Assembly: GCF_003367245.1 (NCBI RefSeq)
Contig: NZ_QRGR01000040.1
Location: 1 to 48,453, forward strand
Direction: 5' to 3'
DNA from: Pontibacter diazotrophicus
GTDB taxonomy: Bacteria; Bacteroidota; Bacteroidia; Cytophagales; Hymenobacteraceae
Length of the DNA stretch: 48,453 nt
The notes beneath the pieces were generated by a model. That model saw only the letters and a list, made by a program, of their open reading frames with translations. It was not told the DNA's origin and did not search any database. The position numbers and the translations under genes were made by a program. Below are positions 26,454 through 34,752 of this stretch, in pieces. Numbering within the stretch: position 1 is the stretch's first letter; every line of letters begins with the position of its first letter.

Positions 26454-26810
26454 ATGGAAGTAAGGACTGTAAGAAGTGATGCGAAAAAGGCAGTGAAAGT
26501 TATGCTGCCCCTGGTGCTGTTGCTCCTTTTCGGAGCCCTGCCCGGTTATGGTCAGATTAGCCATAAAGCGCAGGAAAAGCATGGGCGGGAGATGCGCAAG
26601 TCTCTGAAAGAAGCTGCCAAAGCTGATATTGCTTACAAAGAAAGCCATCTGAATACCAATGCTTATACATTTAGGAAAGGGGCTGCTGCCCGCAGGCAGA
26701 TAAAGCAGGATGAACGGGCCAGCTACCAGTTCAACGAGAGAGGCAAACCAATGAGATGGTTTCATTTCCTGAAGAAGAAAAAGTATAAGCGGGAACAAAA
26801 GAAAAATTAA
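26454..26810 (+). CDS. Small basic exported protein of unknown function
   Basis: This 118-residue frame has an N-terminal signal (VMLPLVLLLLFGALPGYGQ) and a highly basic mature part with many Lys and Arg (KAQEKHGREMRKSLKEAAK, then a KKKKYKREQKKN tail). Family not recognised. I start at the ATG at 26454; a GTG two codons upstream is possible. Similar short, basic, secreted proteins occur in related genomes in my memory, without known role. It lies 46 bases after the small lipoprotein gene and 33 before ytxJ. Confidence 0.7.
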   Translation: MEVRTVRSDAKKAVKVMLPLVLLLLFGALPGYGQISHKAQEKHGREMRKSLKEAAKADIAYKESHLNTNAYTFRKGAAARRQIKQDERASYQFNERGKPMRWFHFLKKKKYKREQKKN

Positions 26811-26843
26811 AAACGAACTAAAGAAGGAAAAGGAGAGACAGCT

Positions 26844-27185
26844 ATGAACTGGCACCCGCTAACAAGCCCGGAGCAACTGGATGAAGTAATACAAGAATCG
26901 AAAGAGACACCGGTGGTGATTTTTAAGCACAGCACCTCCTGTTCTATCAGTGCCACGGCTAAGAGCCGCATAGAGCGGCAGTGGGAAGGCGCTGGCTTAG
27001 ACCATGTAAAAACCTATTACCTGGATTTGCTGCGTTACCGGCCCGTGTCGAATGAGGTAGCCGAGGTGCTGCAGGTAGAGCACCAGTCGCCGCAGCTGTT
27101 GCTGGTGCAGGATGGAGTTTGCACCTACAATGCCTCCCACATGAGCATAGGTGTAGATGCCTTGAAGAAAAAAGTAACGGCGTAG
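26844..27185 (+). CDS. ytxJ: Bacillithiol system redox-active protein YtxJ
   Basis: This 113-residue cytoplasmic thioredoxin-fold protein matches YtxJ (DUF2847), a presumed bacilliredoxin-like enzyme that removes bacillithiol from oxidised proteins. Diagnostic motifs are VIFKHSTSCSISATAKSRIE, with the single active-site Cys33, YYLDLLRYRPVSNEVAE, and SPQLLLVQDG followed by SHMSI. Its presence predicts that the organism makes bacillithiol, in line with many Bacteroidota. A ribosome-binding site (AAGGAGAG) lies about 10 bases before the ATG. Its end overlaps a 9-bp inverted repeat (27176-27184 with 27206-27214) shared with the convergent OsmC gene. Confidence 0.92.
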   Translation: MNWHPLTSPEQLDEVIQESKETPVVIFKHSTSCSISATAKSRIERQWEGAGLDHVKTYYLDLLRYRPVSNEVAEVLQVEHQSPQLLLVQDGVCTYNASHMSIGVDALKKKVTA

Positions 27186-27218
27186 AGATAATTATCAGGC
27201 TGCCACGCCGTTAATGCT

Positions 27219-27626
27219 TTAGTACTGAAAAGTTACCGTCTGTTTGATGTCAGGGTGCAGGCTAAGTGCTACAGGGCAGGTGCGGGCAGCATTTTCCAGC
27301 ATCGCCTTCTCTTTATCAGAGTAGGATTTGCCGGCCGGCATGGTGAAGTCTAATACCACCTCTGCTATGCGGCGTGGCTCAGCAGCCATAATCTTTGTGG
27401 TTTCTACCGCTATGCCGTCAATGTCGATACCGGCGCGGTTGGCGACAATACCCATGATGGTCATCATACAGGAGCCCAACGCGGAAGCAACAAGGTCAGT
27501 TGGTGAGAAAGCCTCCCCTTTGCCGTTGTTGTCGACAGGGGCATCGGTGATGATAGTATTGCCGGAGGCAAGGTGTTGAGCAGTAGTGCGCAAGCCTCCT
27601 TGGTAAGTGCTGCTTATAGTAGCCAT
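27219..27626 (-). CDS. OsmC-family peroxide-reducing protein
   Basis: This 135-residue cytoplasmic protein is in the OsmC/Ohr fold, whose members reduce organic hydroperoxides through two cysteines: Cys53 in ASALGSCMMTIMG and Cys117 in AARTCPVALSLHPDI. FSPTDLVA is also typical. The start at 27626 (MATISSTYQGG) is preferred because the 21 codons farther upstream do not fit the family. A minus-strand TATCTTTA about 35 bases before the ATG is one base off the -7 consensus. It lies tail to tail with ytxJ, so two thiol/peroxide genes are adjacent but not co-transcribed. Confidence 0.93.
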   Translation of the reverse strand: MATISSTYQGGLRTTAQHLASGNTIITDAPVDNNGKGEAFSPTDLVASALGSCMMTIMGIVANRAGIDIDGIAVETTKIMAAEPRRIAEVVLDFTMPAGKSYSDKEKAMLENAARTCPVALSLHPDIKQTVTFQY

Positions 27627-27699
27627 AGGTATAAACTCTGTTTTGATATCAGCGTAAAGATACTTACTTTTATACAATTCAAAACTCAAAAATTACTTG

Positions 27700-28428
27700 G
27701 TGAAATCCCTTATAATCCTGCTTGCTTTTGCGTTGTTGGCAGCCGCTCCGGCTAAAGCCCAGTCCGAGGAAGATGAAGGCTTTCAGAATGAGCTGAGCTA
27801 TGGCGTTAATTTTAACTCCAATGGCGGCCTTATTGGAGGCGCTTTCATTCGTTCTACTTTTTTCATGAACGAGAACATGTACCAGTTTGGTGCCATAGAG
27901 GTTGTAGAAGTAAAGCACCCGAAAGAAAACCGCTATTTCAGCCCTATTTCCGGCGAGTCCTTTGTGGATGGTAAACAGAACTATTTTTTTGTAGTGCGGC
28001 CGCATTATGGCCGTGACCTGGTTTTGTTCCGGAAGGCGCCGGAGTCGGGGGTGCAGGTAAATGCCCTCGCAGCTGCAGGGCCGTCACTTGGCCTGCTGGT
28101 GCCGTATTATATTGATTATAACTATGGCGGGCAGGGTACTGATATCCGCACAGAGCAATACGACCCGAGCCGCCACCTCGACAGAGACTACATCCTTGGT
28201 AGCGATAGCGTGCTTAGGGGGCTCGGAGAAGCTAGCCTGAACCCCGGTGTGCACTTAAAGGCAGGTCTCACCTTTGAGTATGGCCGCTACCGTGAAAGTA
28301 TTGCCGGCATAGAGGTAGGCTTTCTGGTAGAGCGCTTTCTCAACACACCCGTCATCATCCCGGATGCTGATAATCACAAAACGTTCACTTCCGTTTACCT
28401 GAACCTGTACTACGGAAGCCGTAATTAG
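27700..28428 (+). CDS. Predicted outer-membrane beta-barrel protein, function unknown
   Basis: This 242-residue exported protein has a signal ending APAKAQ and a mature part rich in alternating beta-strand patterns (LSYGVNFNSNGGLIGGAFIR, YYFDY-like stretches, and TFEYGRYRESIAGIEVGF). It ends in aromatic and polar residues (SVYLNLYYGSRN) as barrel proteins do. The start codon is probably GTG at 27700, with TTG at 27697 as an alternative; no ATG fits. No substrate or partner is evident. It diverges from OsmC with only 73 bases between, and is followed by a strong hairpin. Confidence 0.75.
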   Translation: MKSLIILLAFALLAAAPAKAQSEEDEGFQNELSYGVNFNSNGGLIGGAFIRSTFFMNENMYQFGAIEVVEVKHPKENRYFSPISGESFVDGKQNYFFVVRPHYGRDLVLFRKAPESGVQVNALAAAGPSLGLLVPYYIDYNYGGQGTDIRTEQYDPSRHLDRDYILGSDSVLRGLGEASLNPGVHLKAGLTFEYGRYRESIAGIEVGFLVERFLNTPVIIPDADNHKTFTSVYLNLYYGSRN

Positions 28429-28454
28429 CGCACGTTTAAATCGGGTTCTGAATG

Positions 28455-28500
28455 TGCAAATGGATGTTGCCAGGTTCTGGAAACATCCATTTGCAGCTTT
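28455..28500 (+). terminator. Hairpin terminator after the beta-barrel gene
   Basis: Arms 28455-28468 and 28482-28495 give a 14-bp perfect stem (TGCAAATGGATGTT), and the loop itself can pair (CCAG with CTGG around GTT). A short CTTTT follows. It lies 27 bases past the stop codon. Confidence 0.75.
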
Positions 28501-28627
28501 TAAGACAAAGTTTAAACACGCTTCAAACCCATCCCCCGAACAAACAGAGCAGTCACTTTGTTATAGAGGCAAAACCTGTGAGGGTTACATTTTTAGCCCA
28601 AGGTTAACCTCTTAACCTATAACTTCC

Positions 28628-28635
28628 TATCTTTG
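28628..28635 (+). promoter_or_regulatory. -7 promoter element immediately before lipA
   Basis: TATCTTTG is an exact match to TAnnTTTG and ends only 4 bases before the lipA ATG at 28640. The matching -33 region is weak (TTAACC-like). If it is used, transcription would start at or within the first codons, which bears on the lipA start. Confidence 0.55.
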
Positions 28636-28639
28636 CACC

Positions 28640-29551
28640 ATGGATGAATTAATGACACTTCCGGTTATACAGCCTAATGCACAGCCCGAGGGGCTGAACG
28701 CGCTGGGCCAGCCACGCAAGCCAAACTGGCTGCGTGTAAAACTACCGGTTGGGAAGGAGTACGCCAAAGTAAGAAGCATTGTAGACGAATATAAACTGCA
28801 CACCATCTGCGAAAGCGGCAACTGCCCTAACATGGGTGAGTGCTGGGGTGCAGGTACAGCCACCTTCATGATCTTAGGCAATGTATGTACCCGCAGCTGC
28901 TCTTTCTGCGCTGTGGCTACCGGCCGCCCAAACGAGTACGACGAAGATGAGCCGCGCCGTGTGGCAGAGGCCATCAAACTGATGGGAGTAAAACACGCCG
29001 TGATTACTTCTGTGAACCGCGACGAACTGAAAGACCGTGGCGCTGCCGTCTGGCACGATACGGTGAAACAGGTGAAGCTCATGTCTCCCGCTACCACCAT
29101 CGAAACGCTGATTCCGGATGTGAAAGCAAGCTGGGATGCCTTGATTACGATGATCTCTCCAGGGCAGGAGGTTGTGTCGCATAACATGGAGACAGTAAAA
29201 GAACTGTACCGCCGTGTACGCCCGCAGGCGAAGTATGACCGCAGCTTAGAGCAGATCCGTCGCACCAAGGAATATGGCAAGCGAACCAAAACCGGTATCA
29301 TGCTGGGCCTCGGCGAAACTCGGGAGCAGGTGTACCAGGCCATGGATGACCTGGCAACCAATGGCTGCGATATCCTGACCTTAGGTCAATATCTGCAACC
29401 AACCAAGATGCACCTGGAGGTGGCAGAGTTTATTCACCCCGACCTGTTTGATCATTACCGCGAGGAAGGCTTGAAAAGAGGAATCAAGTATGTTGAGTCT
29501 GGTCCGTTAGTGCGGTCATCTTACCACGCAGAGCGCCACGTAAACGTTTAA
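28640..29551 (+). CDS. lipA: Lipoyl synthase
   Basis: LipA is a cytoplasmic radical-SAM enzyme that inserts two sulfurs into octanoyl-E2 or H-protein to make lipoate. Both clusters are clear in this 303-residue protein: the auxiliary cluster Cys57, Cys62 and Cys68 (CESGNCPNMGEC), sacrificed as sulfur source, and the SAM cluster Cys83, Cys87 and Cys90 (CTRSCSFC). The conserved end SGPLVRSSYHAERH is present. The ATG at 28640 is the longest start. A second ATG at 28652 gives MTLPVIQ, which resembles known Bacteroidota LipA starts and fits the promoter at 28628 better. It serves lipoate enzymes such as those of the E1 protein and the glycine cleavage system. Confidence 0.97.
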   Translation: MDELMTLPVIQPNAQPEGLNALGQPRKPNWLRVKLPVGKEYAKVRSIVDEYKLHTICESGNCPNMGECWGAGTATFMILGNVCTRSCSFCAVATGRPNEYDEDEPRRVAEAIKLMGVKHAVITSVNRDELKDRGAAVWHDTVKQVKLMSPATTIETLIPDVKASWDALITMISPGQEVVSHNMETVKELYRRVRPQAKYDRSLEQIRRTKEYGKRTKTGIMLGLGETREQVYQAMDDLATNGCDILTLGQYLQPTKMHLEVAEFIHPDLFDHYREEGLKRGIKYVESGPLVRSSYHAERHVNV

Positions 29552-29578
29552 TATAAACTGTACATAAGCAAAGAGTAT

Positions 29579-29615
29579 AAAAAACCCGGCTACATAGGAT
29601 GTAGCCGGGTTTTTT
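29579..29615 (+). terminator. Terminator after lipA
   Basis: A perfect 15-bp stem (arms 29579-29593 and 29601-29615, 7-base loop) has a GC-rich core CCCGGCTAC and ends in a T-run. It lies 27 bases past the lipA stop. Confidence 0.92.
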
Positions 29616-30012
29616 ATTGCACAATTTTCAAAGGAATTATTTTTGAAGTTAATCAAATTATAGTGCTGCATGTAATGCTATTGAGGTTTTAAGAATAAAA
29701 TGTATTTTATTTCTTATATATTTAAACATATAGTTTTATTATATATAAATATCATTACTTTTGCTTTTAGAAACCATGAATGTCCCGATAGCTTTTTCTA
29801 CAGGCACTGTTAAGCGGATGCTTTAAGTTCCTCTGGTATAAATTAGTCAGTATATATAGATCGATTTATATATCTTATTACAATTTTTTCTTTATTTCGG
29901 AAACAAAATAAAGAAAGGCAAGTATATATTGGAGAGTATATATATGTACTTATATCTATTTATATTTGAATTAATCTAAAAAGGAACTACCATTTTGCTT
30001 TACTAACACTAT
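29616..30012. other. AT-rich leader region of the surface-adhesin operon
   Basis: About 400 very AT-rich bases. Two exact -7 strings face the operon: TACTTTTG (29756-29763) and TATATTTG (29961-29968), both with weak -33 regions. Between them lie a 16-codon frame (29776-29826), a near-palindrome centred on ATCGAT at about 29862, an 11-bp inverted repeat TTTCTTTATTT (29887-29897) with AAATAAAGAAA (29906-29916), and three AGTATATAT copies. This looks like a regulated leader or a multi-promoter region; no known riboswitch was recognised. Confidence 0.5.
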
Positions 30013-33000
30013 ATGAACCGAGCTTTACTTCTAGTCTTTTTCTTTCTGACTTTGGGCGTTTCCCTTAGCCTTGCACAGTCAGACCCAGCGCTAAAGAGGG
30101 CAACCACCTTCACCGTGCTGGCTTCCACAGAAATAATCAACAACGCAGACCAGACGGGGGTGACAGGAAACGTGGGGGTGCATCCGGGTACCTCCATTGT
30201 TGGCGAAGAGCGAATGAGCATTTTACAGGGACGTACCGAAAAAGGTACTGCCATTGCCGCTAATGCTCAGGAAGATGCGCTAGCCGCTTACAACTTTTTC
30301 TTAGCACAGAAGGATGATCCCAAGGCTAAGGAGCTTTCCCCTATAATTGGAACCGGGACAACGTTAACACCGGGTGTTCATAAGATAAGCGGAGACCTCA
30401 GCTTGCAGGGCAGGCTGACACTGGAGGGATTGGGTGACGATAATTCTGTTTTCATCATCATAGTGGATGGCAATCTCCTGTCGGAATCCCCTAATGCCAG
30501 TATTATAGGGCAGAATGGGGGCCACGAAAAAAACCTTTTCTGGATCATAAGTGGAGAAGTGAGGTTAGGTAGTATATCTGCTATGAAAGGCAATATGCTG
30601 GCTAAAAGAGATATAATATTGAATGGTGTAACTGTAGAGGGCCGCGCTATATCGCTGGAAGGTAAGGTTGTGTTCAATGGAGAAAAGAACAACTTGTATC
30701 TGCCTTCCACTATAGATCCCAACTTAAGTGTTGTCAAAACAGCGCCTGCTAGAAACTACCGTGTAGGCGACCACATTACTTACACCATTTTAGTGCATAA
30801 CGAAGGTCCGGGTACGGCTACGGTCGTGAATATGAAAGAGCGATTCCCGGAAAGCCTGCGCTATATACCTGGCTCTGCTGTTCATTCTGTCGGCGTGTTC
30901 GACGAAAGCAATTATATCTGGTCATTAGACTTCCTGCAGTTCGGCGAGAGCCAGGAGATAAAGCTTACGTTTGAGATTCTAAGCGCAGGTCAGATTGTCA
31001 ATACAGTTATTGTAAAGAGTGAAGAGACAAAAGAAGAAGACCCTCCTGTCAAAGATGAGGTAATCATTGAAGTTCCTGAAATTAGCTCAAACCTCAACGT
31101 TACGAAAGTAGCTGCAGGTGCACCTTATTATGTAGGTGGCAACGTGACCTATACCATCACGGTGAACAATGCAGGCCCATACGATGCAAAAGCAGTAACG
31201 CTGACAGAGGTGCTTCCGGAAGGTTTGGAGTTTGTATCTGCCGCTGTTAGCCAGGGTGCTTATGACAATACTACAGGGCTTTATACAATCGGCGACTTAG
31301 CAGTAGGTAGCCAGGCAACGCTTACACTGATAGCGAAAATAAACGCACCGGGAAATATTGTAAACACAGTAACTGTATCGCCTGGTGGTAATGTGCCGGA
31401 TTTAACACCGGGTGACAATACGGGTGGAGAAGAAATTGAAGTAACCTGCGAACCGATAACAGCAGTTGAAGTTACAGGTGCTTCGCTTGTTTGCGAAGGA
31501 ACTAATGACGTCAAGTTCACTGCAACACGAATTCCAGGAGCTACTTACAATTTTACCCTTACAGATGGCCTTTCAAAGGTTTCACAGACGGATAACAATA
31601 TAACTGTAAATGTTACTACTTCAGGTGTAGTGCAGGTAGAGATCACAGACAAGTGCGGTAACACCTATACTGCACTCAAAGCGATAACCACCACTACTTT
31701 ACCAAATGCGCCAACTGCTATAACTGGTAGCGCAACAGTATGTGTAGGTAACCAGGTAACATACAGCACTGCAGCAATAAACAGAGCCGATAGCTACGTT
31801 TGGGATGTGCCAACTGGCTGGACGATTGTTTCAGGAGAAGGCACCAGGACAATTACGCTACAGGTTGGCAACACTCCGGGCAGTGTAGACTTAAGCGTGG
31901 CAGCTGCCAATGCATGCGGTAACACAAGCACTGCTACTATAGCGGTACAGGTAAACGAAATACCAGCAGCTCCTGCAGCCATCACCGGCGAGGCAATTGT
32001 ATGCGCAGGAACGGATGCAACTTACAGCGTGGCTGCCGTAGCAGGTGCCACCGGCTATACCTGGACAATGCCAAATGGCTGGCGCATCGTTAGCGGGGAA
32101 GGTACGGCAAGCGTTGCCTTCAAGGTTGGCGAAGCAGGCGGTAACATCACCGTAACAGCAGACAATGGCTGTGGTAGCAGCCCGGTTACAACACTAGCAG
32201 TAACAGTAAACGACAAACCCGAAACTCCCGGTGCCATCACCGGACCGTCTGCCGTGTGTGCCGAAGGAACAGGTAATGTGTATAGTATAGCTGCCGTAGA
32301 CGGTGCTACAGGATATGTGTGGACGGTGCCTGATGGCTGGACAATCGAGAACGGGCAGAATACTACCAGCATCACCGTAACAGCCGGTGAAACGGCAGGT
32401 GCCATCAAAGTAAAAGCAACAAACGAATGCGGCGACAGCGGAGAGCGCACTTATAACAGTACCATCAACCCAGTGCCGGCAGCTCCGGTGGCTATCACTG
32501 GCGAGGCAACTGTATGCGCCGGCACGGAAGCAACCTATGCAGTGGCTGCCGTAACAGGTGCCACCGGTTATACCTGGACACTGCCAACTGGCTGGAGCAT
32601 TGTAAGTGGCGAAGGCACAGCACAGGTAACCGTACAGGTTGGCTCCGCAGCAGGTGCTATCAGTGTAACAGCTGACAATAACTGCGGTGGCAGTTCTGCA
32701 GCAACGCTGGCCATAACGGTGAATGACAAACTTGCCGCTCCGGCTATAACAGGAGAGGCAGGGGCCTGTATCGGAGAAAGCCTGACCTATACCATTCCTG
32801 CTGTAACAGGCGCTACAGGTTACGCCTGGGCAGTGCCGGCTACCTGGACATTGGTTAGCGGCCAGAACACAACGAGCATTGTAGTGGAAGTAGGTGAAGA
32901 GGCAGGTCAGGTTACAGTAGGCGTGATAAATGATTGTGGTACAGGCAATGCCGCTACTTTAAATGTGGCTCCAGTGCTGGCTCCGACCGAAACAAATGAG

Positions 33001-33762
33001 ATTGTGGGTAACAGTGCCGTGTGTGAGTACGGAGAGACAGTAACGTATACCCTCGCTACTGTAGAAGAAGGCGTAACCTACACCTGGGCAGTACCTGCCG
33101 ACTGGACACTAGTGGATGGCCAGGGAACAGGCACCATCACGGTGAACACAACAGCAGCTGCAGGAACCATCTCTGTTATTGCGACAAACACCTGCGGCAC
33201 CGCTCAAAGCATTTCCAAGGATGTCAGCATCACAGTGCCGCCGGTTTCACCAGGTGCCATTATAGATAACAGCAACGTATGCGACGGCCTGACTTACACC
33301 ATTGATGCGGTGACAGGAGCGACAGGTTATACCTGGACTGTTCCGGCAGGCTTCACCATCACCTCAGGTCAGGGAACAACCACCATCACCGTAACAGCGG
33401 ATAGTCCGACTGCAGCGGGTCAGGTAACTGTGTCCGCCCTGAATGGTACTTGCAGCAGCATTGCCGCCAGCGCAACAATAGATGTCTCACTTGCCGATGG
33501 CCAGCTTAATTTCCCGAAAGCCTTTAGCCCGAACGGAGACGGTAAGAATGATACCTGGATGATAACTAACCTGGAGAAGTTCACCGCCAATGAGGTGACC
33601 ATCTTTAACCGCTGGGGTTCTGAAGTATACAAAACGAGCAACTACCAGAACAACTGGAGTGCAAGTAAATTGGGGCCAGGTACTTACTTCTTTAAGGTAA
33701 GGGTAACATTATGCGAGGGCGTTGTAAAAGAGTTCACTGGCTATACAACCCTTTTCCGATAA
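30013..33762 (+). CDS. Large T9SS-exported surface protein: DUF3494 ice-binding-like, DUF11 and PKD-like repeats
   Basis: This 1249-residue protein is built as: signal peptide (1-22); DUF3494 beta-helix of the ice-binding family (about 25-235; TFTVLASTEIINN, GNVGVHPGTSIVG, TTLTPGVHKISGDLSL); two DUF11 repeats (about 238-480; VVKTAPARNYRVGDHITYTI, VTKVAAGAPYYVGGNVTYTI); roughly eight PKD/Ig-like repeats of about 82 residues (480-1150), each starting near an ITGxAxVCAG string; and a gliding-motility type C-terminal domain (LNFPKAFSPNGDGKNDTWMI, VTIFNRWGSEVYK). The last is the type-B T9SS signal, so it should be exported and attached at the surface. Ice binding is not proven: many DUF3494 proteins act as adhesins. 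PorP/SprF and an OmpA protein follow at once. Confidence 0.9.
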   Translation: MNRALLLVFFFLTLGVSLSLAQSDPALKRATTFTVLASTEIINNADQTGVTGNVGVHPGTSIVGEERMSILQGRTEKGTAIAANAQEDALAAYNFFLAQKDDPKAKELSPIIGTGTTLTPGVHKISGDLSLQGRLTLEGLGDDNSVFIIIVDGNLLSESPNASIIGQNGGHEKNLFWIISGEVRLGSISAMKGNMLAKRDIILNGVTVEGRAISLEGKVVFNGEKNNLYLPSTIDPNLSVVKTAPARNYRVGDHITYTILVHNEGPGTATVVNMKERFPESLRYIPGSAVHSVGVFDESNYIWSLDFLQFGESQEIKLTFEILSAGQIVNTVIVKSEETKEEDPPVKDEVIIEVPEISSNLNVTKVAAGAPYYVGGNVTYTITVNNAGPYDAKAVTLTEVLPEGLEFVSAAVSQGAYDNTTGLYTIGDLAVGSQATLTLIAKINAPGNIVNTVTVSPGGNVPDLTPGDNTGGEEIEVTCEPITAVEVTGASLVCEGTNDVKFTATRIPGATYNFTLTDGLSKVSQTDNNITVNVTTSGVVQVEITDKCGNTYTALKAITTTTLPNAPTAITGSATVCVGNQVTYSTAAINRADSYVWDVPTGWTIVSGEGTRTITLQVGNTPGSVDLSVAAANACGNTSTATIAVQVNEIPAAPAAITGEAIVCAGTDATYSVAAVAGATGYTWTMPNGWRIVSGEGTASVAFKVGEAGGNITVTADNGCGSSPVTTLAVTVNDKPETPGAITGPSAVCAEGTGNVYSIAAVDGATGYVWTVPDGWTIENGQNTTSITVTAGETAGAIKVKATNECGDSGERTYNSTINPVPAAPVAITGEATVCAGTEATYAVAAVTGATGYTWTLPTGWSIVSGEGTAQVTVQVGSAAGAISVTADNNCGGSSAATLAITVNDKLAAPAITGEAGACIGESLTYTIPAVTGATGYAWAVPATWTLVSGQNTTSIVVEVGEEAGQVTVGVINDCGTGNAATLNVAPVLAPTETNEIVGNSAVCEYGETVTYTLATVEEGVTYTWAVPADWTLVDGQGTGTITVNTTAAAGTISVIATNTCGTAQSISKDVSITVPPVSPGAIIDNSNVCDGLTYTIDAVTGATGYTWTVPAGFTITSGQGTTTITVTADSPTAAGQVTVSALNGTCSSIAASATIDVSLADGQLNFPKAFSPNGDGKNDTWMITNLEKFTANEVTIFNRWGSEVYKTSNYQNNWSASKLGPGTYFFKVRVTLCEGVVKEFTGYTTLFR

Positions 33763-33771
33763 GCAGTGGTT

Positions 33772-34734
33772 ATGAAATCTGAAACTTTAATGAATATGAG
33801 AATATTTTATCTATTGCTGGCGCTGCTGTTCACAACAGCAGCCAACGCACAGCAGAATCCGCAGTACTCCCAGTACATTTTCAACAGCATGGGAATTAAC
33901 CCGGCTTATACCGGAAGCAAAAACGTGCTGAACCTGAACGCCTTCCACCGTTCGCAGTGGACAGGGGTTGACGGGGCGCCCACTACGCAGTCGCTGGCTG
34001 TGGATGGCGTGCTGGCAAACGACCGGCTGGGCGTGGGCCTGAACCTGACACGCGATGAGATTGGTGCGCAGAGCACGCTCAGCGCCTATGCCAACATCGC
34101 TGTGAAGCTGCAGCTGAGCGAGAACTCTGTGATAAGCTTAGGTTTAGCGCCTGGCCTGGTGCAGAACATGATAGACGGCACAGCACTCGGCCACTTTGAG
34201 GGTGACGACGCGATTCCTTCAGGCAAAGAGGTATACATTAAGCCTGACGTTAAAATTGGTGCCTACTATCATACAAACCGTTTTTATGCTGGCCTGTCTG
34301 CTTCAGACCTGTTGCAGTACAAAGACATGGAGCAGATAGAGCCGGAGCGCCACTTCTATTTCACGACGGGTTATGTTTTTGATGTAAGCCCTTTTGTGAA
34401 AGTAAAGCCAAGCGTGCTCATTAAAGAGGATTTCAACGCACCGGCTAACATCGACCTGAATGCCTTTGTGCTGCTGGGCGACCGCCTGTGGCTGGGCAGC
34501 TCTTACCGTACCAGCATGAACCTGATGGGTGAAGCGGAAGGAGAGGGTTTAAGCAGACCTACGGCAGTGGCGCTCATCGCGGAGCTGCAAGTGCTCAAGA
34601 CACTTCGCCTGGGCTACTCTTACGATAAGATGCTGAACGGCCTGAGTGGCTACAATACGCATGAAGTTTCCGTTGGATACTACTTCTTCAAAAAGAAGAA
34701 AGAGACAAAAATGCTCACACCACAGTACTTTTAA
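33772..34734 (+). CDS. PorP/SprF-family T9SS outer-membrane protein
   Basis: This outer-membrane beta-barrel protein of about 320 residues belongs to the PorP/SprF family, which in Flavobacterium is needed to display type-B T9SS cargo such as SprB. After the signal (LLLALLFTTAANAQ) it has the family opening QQNPQYSQYIFNSMGINPAYTGS and then HRSQWTGVDGAPTTQSLAVDG. The C-terminus (HEVSVGYYFFKKKKE) is typical. Possible starts are ATG 33772, 33790 or 33796; the last gives the best-sized signal peptide. It begins within about 10-35 bases of the cargo gene's stop, strongly suggesting a dedicated partner. Confidence 0.93.
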   Translation: MKSETLMNMRIFYLLLALLFTTAANAQQNPQYSQYIFNSMGINPAYTGSKNVLNLNAFHRSQWTGVDGAPTTQSLAVDGVLANDRLGVGLNLTRDEIGAQSTLSAYANIAVKLQLSENSVISLGLAPGLVQNMIDGTALGHFEGDDAIPSGKEVYIKPDVKIGAYYHTNRFYAGLSASDLLQYKDMEQIEPERHFYFTTGYVFDVSPFVKVKPSVLIKEDFNAPANIDLNAFVLLGDRLWLGSSYRTSMNLMGEAEGEGLSRPTAVALIAELQVLKTLRLGYSYDKMLNGLSGYNTHEVSVGYYFFKKKKETKMLTPQYF

Positions 34735-34752
34735 CAATTAGCGCTTACACCT

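Noticed and set aside
27176..27214. Possible terminator between ytxJ and the OsmC gene
   Set aside because: The 9-bp inverted repeat is real, but the loop is 21 bases and no T-run follows on either side, so it is not called as a terminator.
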